A stretch of DNA of 64,000 nt from the NCBI GenBank assembly GCA_020051175.1, contig JAGVJJ010000007.1:1-64000 (forward strand). Reading direction: 5' to 3'. A program made the position numbers and the translations under genes. This DNA is from Bacteroidia bacterium (lineage in GTDB: Bacteria; Bacteroidota; Bacteroidia; 2-12-FULL-35-15). Shown piece after piece: positions 60,721-64,000 of this stretch. The stretch's first letter is position 1; each line of letters starts with the position of its first letter. Under the pieces are notes generated by a model, which saw nothing but the letters and a program-made list of their open reading frames with translations, searched no databases and had not been told where the DNA came from.

Positions 60721-61464
60721 ATGGAAAGCAGGCAGGTTATCAGTTTAAACATCAGCATTATAAGTTATAATGATACGGTAAACCGCATTGTTGAATTAGG
60801 TAAATCTGCTCAACCGGCTTACGTTTGTTTTGCAAATGTCCATATGATTATAGAGGCATATCATAATAAAAGTTTCGCTGAAAAAGTAAATAATGCAGCG
60901 CTTGTTTTGGCCGATGGGATGCCTGTTGTGAAAACGTTGAAATTGTTTTATAATCAATTGCAGGAACGCGTGGCAGGCATGGATATTATGCCGGATCTTA
61001 TTAAAGCGTCAGAAAGGCACAGGCTTAAAATTTTCTTTTTTGGTACAACAGATGAGCTGTTGGATAGGATTAGGAAAAGAACGGAACAGGAATTTCCTGG
61101 TGTTAATATTGTGGGGTTATACTCACCGCCTTTCAATAAGCCGATTGATAGTGATGAGTATGTTGATATGATTAATGCTTCTGGTGCGCAGCTTGTATTT
61201 GTGGCGCTTGGCTGCCCTAAACAGGAAACTTGGATGGCACGGCATTCACACAAAATAAATGCGGTATTGCTGGGCGTTGGCGGTGCATTTCCGGTTTATG
61301 CGGGTGTGGCATCACGGGCACCTTTGTTTATGCAGAAATCTGGACTTGAATGGGTGTACCGTTTTTTTCAGGAGCCAAAGCGTTTATTCAAACGGTATTT
61401 GAGTACAAACCCTTTGTATATCTATCTTGTTTTTAAGACCAGGTTTTTTACCGGGATAAAATAA
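60721..61464 (+). CDS. WecG/TagA/CpsF family glycosyltransferase (GT26)
   Basis: A 247-residue enzyme with the full family pattern: VCFANVHMIIEAYHNKSF, LVLADGMPVVKTLK, ERVAGMDIMPDLIKASE, KIFFFGTTDELLDRI, LVFVALGCPKQETWMARH and VGGAFPVYAGVASRAPLFM. Members add a ManNAc-type sugar to a lipid-linked acceptor early in repeat-unit synthesis. The C-terminal EWVYRFFQEPKRLFKRYL is the membrane-contact region. Confidence 0.93.
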   Translation: MESRQVISLNISIISYNDTVNRIVELGKSAQPAYVCFANVHMIIEAYHNKSFAEKVNNAALVLADGMPVVKTLKLFYNQLQERVAGMDIMPDLIKASERHRLKIFFFGTTDELLDRIRKRTEQEFPGVNIVGLYSPPFNKPIDSDEYVDMINASGAQLVFVALGCPKQETWMARHSHKINAVLLGVGGAFPVYAGVASRAPLFMQKSGLEWVYRFFQEPKRLFKRYLSTNPLYIYLVFKTRFFTGIK

Positions 61465-61479
61465 TAACTATAAAGCAAC

Positions 61480-62748
61480 ATGTTCCGGGTATTAAGAAAA
61501 TTACATTATTTATTTCTTATTGGTTTTGTGCTTAGTATGCCTTTCAATTATTCGCATATTAAGATCAACAGCTTTTGTATTATACTTCTTACAGCCAATT
61601 CCTTGTTGTTTATTTTTTTTAGAAAAGAGCCATTTGAAAAAAATAAGCTCTTTTTAGCAACAGCGTTTGCACTTATGTTTGCTGTACCTGTGTTATTCTT
61701 ATTTAACACTGATAATTTTTCTCAAGGTGTGTTTGATGTACAAAAAAAACTAAGTCTTCTGCTTTTTCCCATTATTATGGTTTTAGCACCGCCTTTAACA
61801 GCAAAAGAAACACGTACCATTGCACTTAGTTTTGTAACCGCTTGTGTATGTATTGCACTGTATTGTCTTGGTTTGGCATCCTGGCAATGGCTTTTGCAGG
61901 GTAACGCGACTTTCTTCTTTCGTCATGACCTCAGTATGCTTGTTGGGATGCATGCAACCTATTTGTCGCTCTATTACTGTTTTTCTATAGTGTTGCTTGT
62001 TTTTTTATATCAAGACTTTTTGCAGGTTTCTCTGAAAAAAAAGTTAACCCTGGGTCTTGCGTTTGCAGTCCTATTGCTTTCCATATTGTTATTAGGTGGC
62101 AGGATGCAGATTTTTGTTTTGTTGGTAGGAATGCTTATTTATTTTGCAGTGAACCTTAAAAAAAGCGGAAATAAATTAAATACCATCCTTAAAGCTTTTG
62201 GTCTTATTGCGCTGGTGCTTGGTCTTACATTTGTTTTTCCCAATAATCGGGAAAAATTTAAAGAGGCATTTAACTATAATATTGGCAACCGCTGGGGGGA
62301 ACAGCAAATAAGGGGCTCAATATGGGACTGCTCTTTTCAGCTGATAAAAGCATATCCGCTTACTGGCGTTGGTACCGGTGATGTACAGGATGAGCTCCAG
62401 AAGTGCTACGTTGATAACGAGTATACATCTTTAACGTACTGGGAAAATGTCAGGTTCAACGCACACAACCAGTTCCTTGAAGTTACAATTGCAGGTGGGT
62501 TAATAGCTTTGTTGTTATTTACAGCCAGTCTTTCTGTATCACTTATTTATGCAGTTAAAAGCAATAAAAAACTATACCTGTTATTTATCGTTGTATTTGC
62601 AGTATCTTGTTTAACAGAGTCTTTGCTGGAAAGGCAAAGCGGTATCGCGTTCTGGGGATTTTTTAATGCATTACTCTGTTTTAACTCCACAGAAGATGAG
62701 TCGCAATCATCCGTTGATGATACTCAATCGCGTCTCTTTTCTGCGTAA
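61480..62748 (+). CDS. O-antigen ligase/polymerase family protein (Wzy_C type)
   Basis: A 422-residue protein with about 12 predicted helices and the Wzy_C-type region: SIWDCSFQLIKAYPLTGVGT before NAHNQFLEVTIAGGLIALLL. The periplasmic loop is moderate in size. It may ligate or polymerise O-units; together with the protein at 58.3 kb it could give one ligase and one polymerase. The last 42 bases overlap the end of a convergent wzz-like gene. Confidence 0.85.
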   Translation: MFRVLRKLHYLFLIGFVLSMPFNYSHIKINSFCIILLTANSLLFIFFRKEPFEKNKLFLATAFALMFAVPVLFLFNTDNFSQGVFDVQKKLSLLLFPIIMVLAPPLTAKETRTIALSFVTACVCIALYCLGLASWQWLLQGNATFFFRHDLSMLVGMHATYLSLYYCFSIVLLVFLYQDFLQVSLKKKLTLGLAFAVLLLSILLLGGRMQIFVLLVGMLIYFAVNLKKSGNKLNTILKAFGLIALVLGLTFVFPNNREKFKEAFNYNIGNRWGEQQIRGSIWDCSFQLIKAYPLTGVGTGDVQDELQKCYVDNEYTSLTYWENVRFNAHNQFLEVTIAGGLIALLLFTASLSVSLIYAVKSNKKLYLLFIVVFAVSCLTESLLERQSGIAFWGFFNALLCFNSTEDESQSSVDDTQSRLFSA

Positions 62749-63597
62749 CAGCCACAATAAACCGAAAAGAAGCCCGGTTAATATACCATACAAAATATAG
62801 TCAGCAATGCTGTTAATTGCAAGTGCGGGAGAAAAGCCAACCAGTACTTCAAAGCTGTTGTTAAGCTCGCGCTGTTGGTTAACATTTAATTGAACTTTAT
62901 ACAGATCAATACTTGACTGGTATACTTTAACAGGATCTATCGGCTCTCCCAAAATAATTCCCTGGCCTTTTCCTCTTGGAACAATACTCTCATTCACAAC
63001 CTGTTTTAAACTATCAATTTCAACAAGCTCCTTTTTTATTTTTTCTTCAAACTTATTCAGGTAAACATCATTCATGCTTTTGCGTTTAAGCGCATATTCA
63101 TTTGTTTCCAGGTAGTGCCACAGGCCATATTGTATACTATCTAAAACATCCGCGTCAAATACTTTTACCCCGATCTTAAAGGGTAATATCACATCGGAAG
63201 AATCCCTGCGCAAATCTTCCAACCCCTGATTTAATGGGCTATGAGATATACTCTTCAACTGCTGCGCAACTTTTATGCTGCTATTTAGTCTTGACGCAAG
63301 CTGCTTGTAGTTGCTGTTTTCACAAAGGTCGCCAAGTGCATTTACAAGTAAGTAACATTCGTTGTTGTTCAAACGTGTGTGCGACATAACAAGTTCGGAT
63401 GCGTACACTTTTTTCTTTGAAAAAAATAATCCCAAACTGATCGCGCCACATACGATAACAAATGTTAGCAATACTGTTGCATTTTTCAGGGAAAATGAAG
63501 TCAACCGGCCAATGATTCGGAAGAAAGCTGAAATTTTATTTTTTAAAGAGGTAATAATCGTAAGCAGATCGATTTCTCCGGAAGAATTGGTTTGCAT
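62707..63597 (-). CDS. Second Wzz-like chain-length determinant
   Basis: A 296-residue inner-membrane protein. Helices at about 39-61 and 265-285 flank a periplasmic domain with a coiled-coil stretch (NKFEEKIKKELVEIDSLKQ). GFSPALAINSIADYILYG leads into the second helix, the position of the proline-rich segment of Wzz proteins. It is shorter and more diverged than the Wzz at 38.1 kb. It is on the minus strand beside a priming transferase, and its final 13 codons overlap the convergent ligase gene. Confidence 0.75.
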   Translation of the reverse strand: MQTNSSGEIDLLTIITSLKNKISAFFRIIGRLTSFSLKNATVLLTFVIVCGAISLGLFFSKKKVYASELVMSHTRLNNNECYLLVNALGDLCENSNYKQLASRLNSSIKVAQQLKSISHSPLNQGLEDLRRDSSDVILPFKIGVKVFDADVLDSIQYGLWHYLETNEYALKRKSMNDVYLNKFEEKIKKELVEIDSLKQVVNESIVPRGKGQGIILGEPIDPVKVYQSSIDLYKVQLNVNQQRELNNSFEVLVGFSPALAINSIADYILYGILTGLLFGLLWLLRRKETRLSIING

Positions 63598-63673
63598 TTG
63601 TAAGGATATAAATAAATTGCTACAAAAATAACAATTTTAGAATGGTGAGGAAGAATAAACTAAAAAGTGATAA

Positions 63674-64000
63674 TCAGTAGGCATTTGCGTCTTTCTTCAA
63701 CATGGAAATTACTGTATAAAGAATCACCTTCAAATCCAGGTAAAACGACCAGTTTTCAATGTAAAACCTGTCTATCCGGGCACGCATCTTCATTTGATAT
63801 AATTCCTTGGTTTCACCTCTGTATCCCATTACCTGCGAAAGCCCTGTTATGCCGGGCTTAACGGTGTGCCTAAGCATATATTTATCTACCTTTTGTGAGT
63901 ACTCTTCTGTAAGTTTTAGCGGGTGGGGGCGGGGCCCTACAACCGACATATTACCTAACAAAACATTGAAAAATTGAGGGAGTTCATCAAGGCTGGTTTT
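63674..64000 (-). CDS. Priming sugar-phosphate transferase, C-terminal part (cut by window end)
   Basis: The last 108 codons of a sugar transferase whose start lies beyond base 64000. The sequence starts at a codon boundary with TSLDELPQFFNVLLGNMSVV and continues GPRPHPLKLTEEYSQ, KPGITGLSQVMGYRGET and IDRFYIENWSFYLDLKVILY. These are hallmarks of WcaJ/exopolysaccharide polyprenyl glycosylphosphotransferases with intact DELPQ and GPRP motifs. It would start a second repeat unit. The Wzz-like gene follows 76 bp downstream on the same strand. Confidence 0.93.
   Translation of the reverse strand, partial: KTSLDELPQFFNVLLGNMSVVGPRPHPLKLTEEYSQKVDKYMLRHTVKPGITGLSQVMGYRGETKELYQMKMRARIDRFYIENWSFYLDLKVILYTVISMLKKDANAY

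Noticed and set aside
1-64000. Search for tRNA, rRNA, insertion sequences, integrases or phage genes
   Set aside because: None was recognised by eye. No transposase, integrase or conserved RNA segment stands out on either strand, though small RNAs could be missed.

Overview
The window looks like chromosomal DNA of a member of the Bacteroidota. The evidence is the A/T-rich sequence, TAnnTTTG-type -7 promoter elements with TTG about 18-21 bases upstream, little sign of Shine-Dalgarno sites, two proteins ending in type IX secretion (Por) sorting domains, an M61/PDZ peptidase, a multi-SLBB polysaccharide export protein and a NusG-like antiterminator at the head of a polysaccharide operon. No rRNA, tRNA, CRISPR array or insertion sequence was seen. 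The genus cannot be fixed from the sequence.

Layout. (1) 1-5.1 kb: a signalling block with a hybrid histidine kinase, free Hpt protein, response regulator with a C-terminal membrane tail, CheY-like regulator, tandem universal stress protein and small membrane protein. The kinase starts inside a perfect 30-bp inverted repeat at the window edge. (2) 5.1-18.5 kb: mostly housekeeping or single genes on both strands. These are a GT2 fused to a degenerate priming transferase, recR, an rRNA m5C methyltransferase, lpdA, an M61 peptidase, a secreted EEP-fold nuclease with a type IX tail, an AlkD-like protein, a membrane metallophosphoesterase and a c-type haem lipoprotein. (3) 18.6-19.3 kb: two small exported proteins of unknown function.

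(4) 19.4-39.2 kb: a first polysaccharide locus, opened by the NusG/UpxY-like gene and a structured leader. It holds GDP-mannose-derived sugar genes (gmd, a DegT aminotransferase probably making perosamine, an acyltransferase), GT11 and GT10 fucosyltransferases, an SGNH hydrolase, two methyltransferases, a Wzx flippase, a Wzy-like polymerase, GT2/GT4 and DUF354 proteins, a priming sugar transferase, and the Wza/Wzz export pair. The inner part is visibly more A/T-rich than its flanks, as expected of a serotype-variable island. (5) 39.5-41.2 kb: an OmpA-type system split into two genes, a beta-barrel protein and a peptidoglycan-binding protein, each followed by a strong terminator.

(6) 41.3-63.6 kb: a second polysaccharide locus. 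Its core, 42.5-51.4 kb, is a tightly packed nonulosonic (pseudaminic-type) acid operon: pseB, pseC, an aldo/keto reductase, an SpsF-type cytidylyltransferase, a class III aminotransferase, a GNAT, two tandem formyltransferase-like proteins, a PIG-L deacetylase and pseI. No PseG hydrolase is recognisable, and both formyltransferase homologues carry Val where the family's Asn is expected. This operon is the best candidate for an undescribed pathway, probably making an N-modified (perhaps formylated) nonulosonate. Downstream are a putative nonulosonate transferase, methyltransferases, a second Wzx, glycosyltransferases, a six-unit kelch protein with a type IX tail, two O-antigen polymerase/ligase-like proteins, an SDR enzyme and a WecG-type GT. 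A second Wzz and a second priming transferase, the latter cut by the window end, lie on the minus strand.

The two loci thus carry nearly two full Wzx/Wzy/Wzz/priming-enzyme sets. They could build two surface polymers, or one polymer whose genes are spread over both. Functions are family-level calls read from motifs and context; no database search was run.
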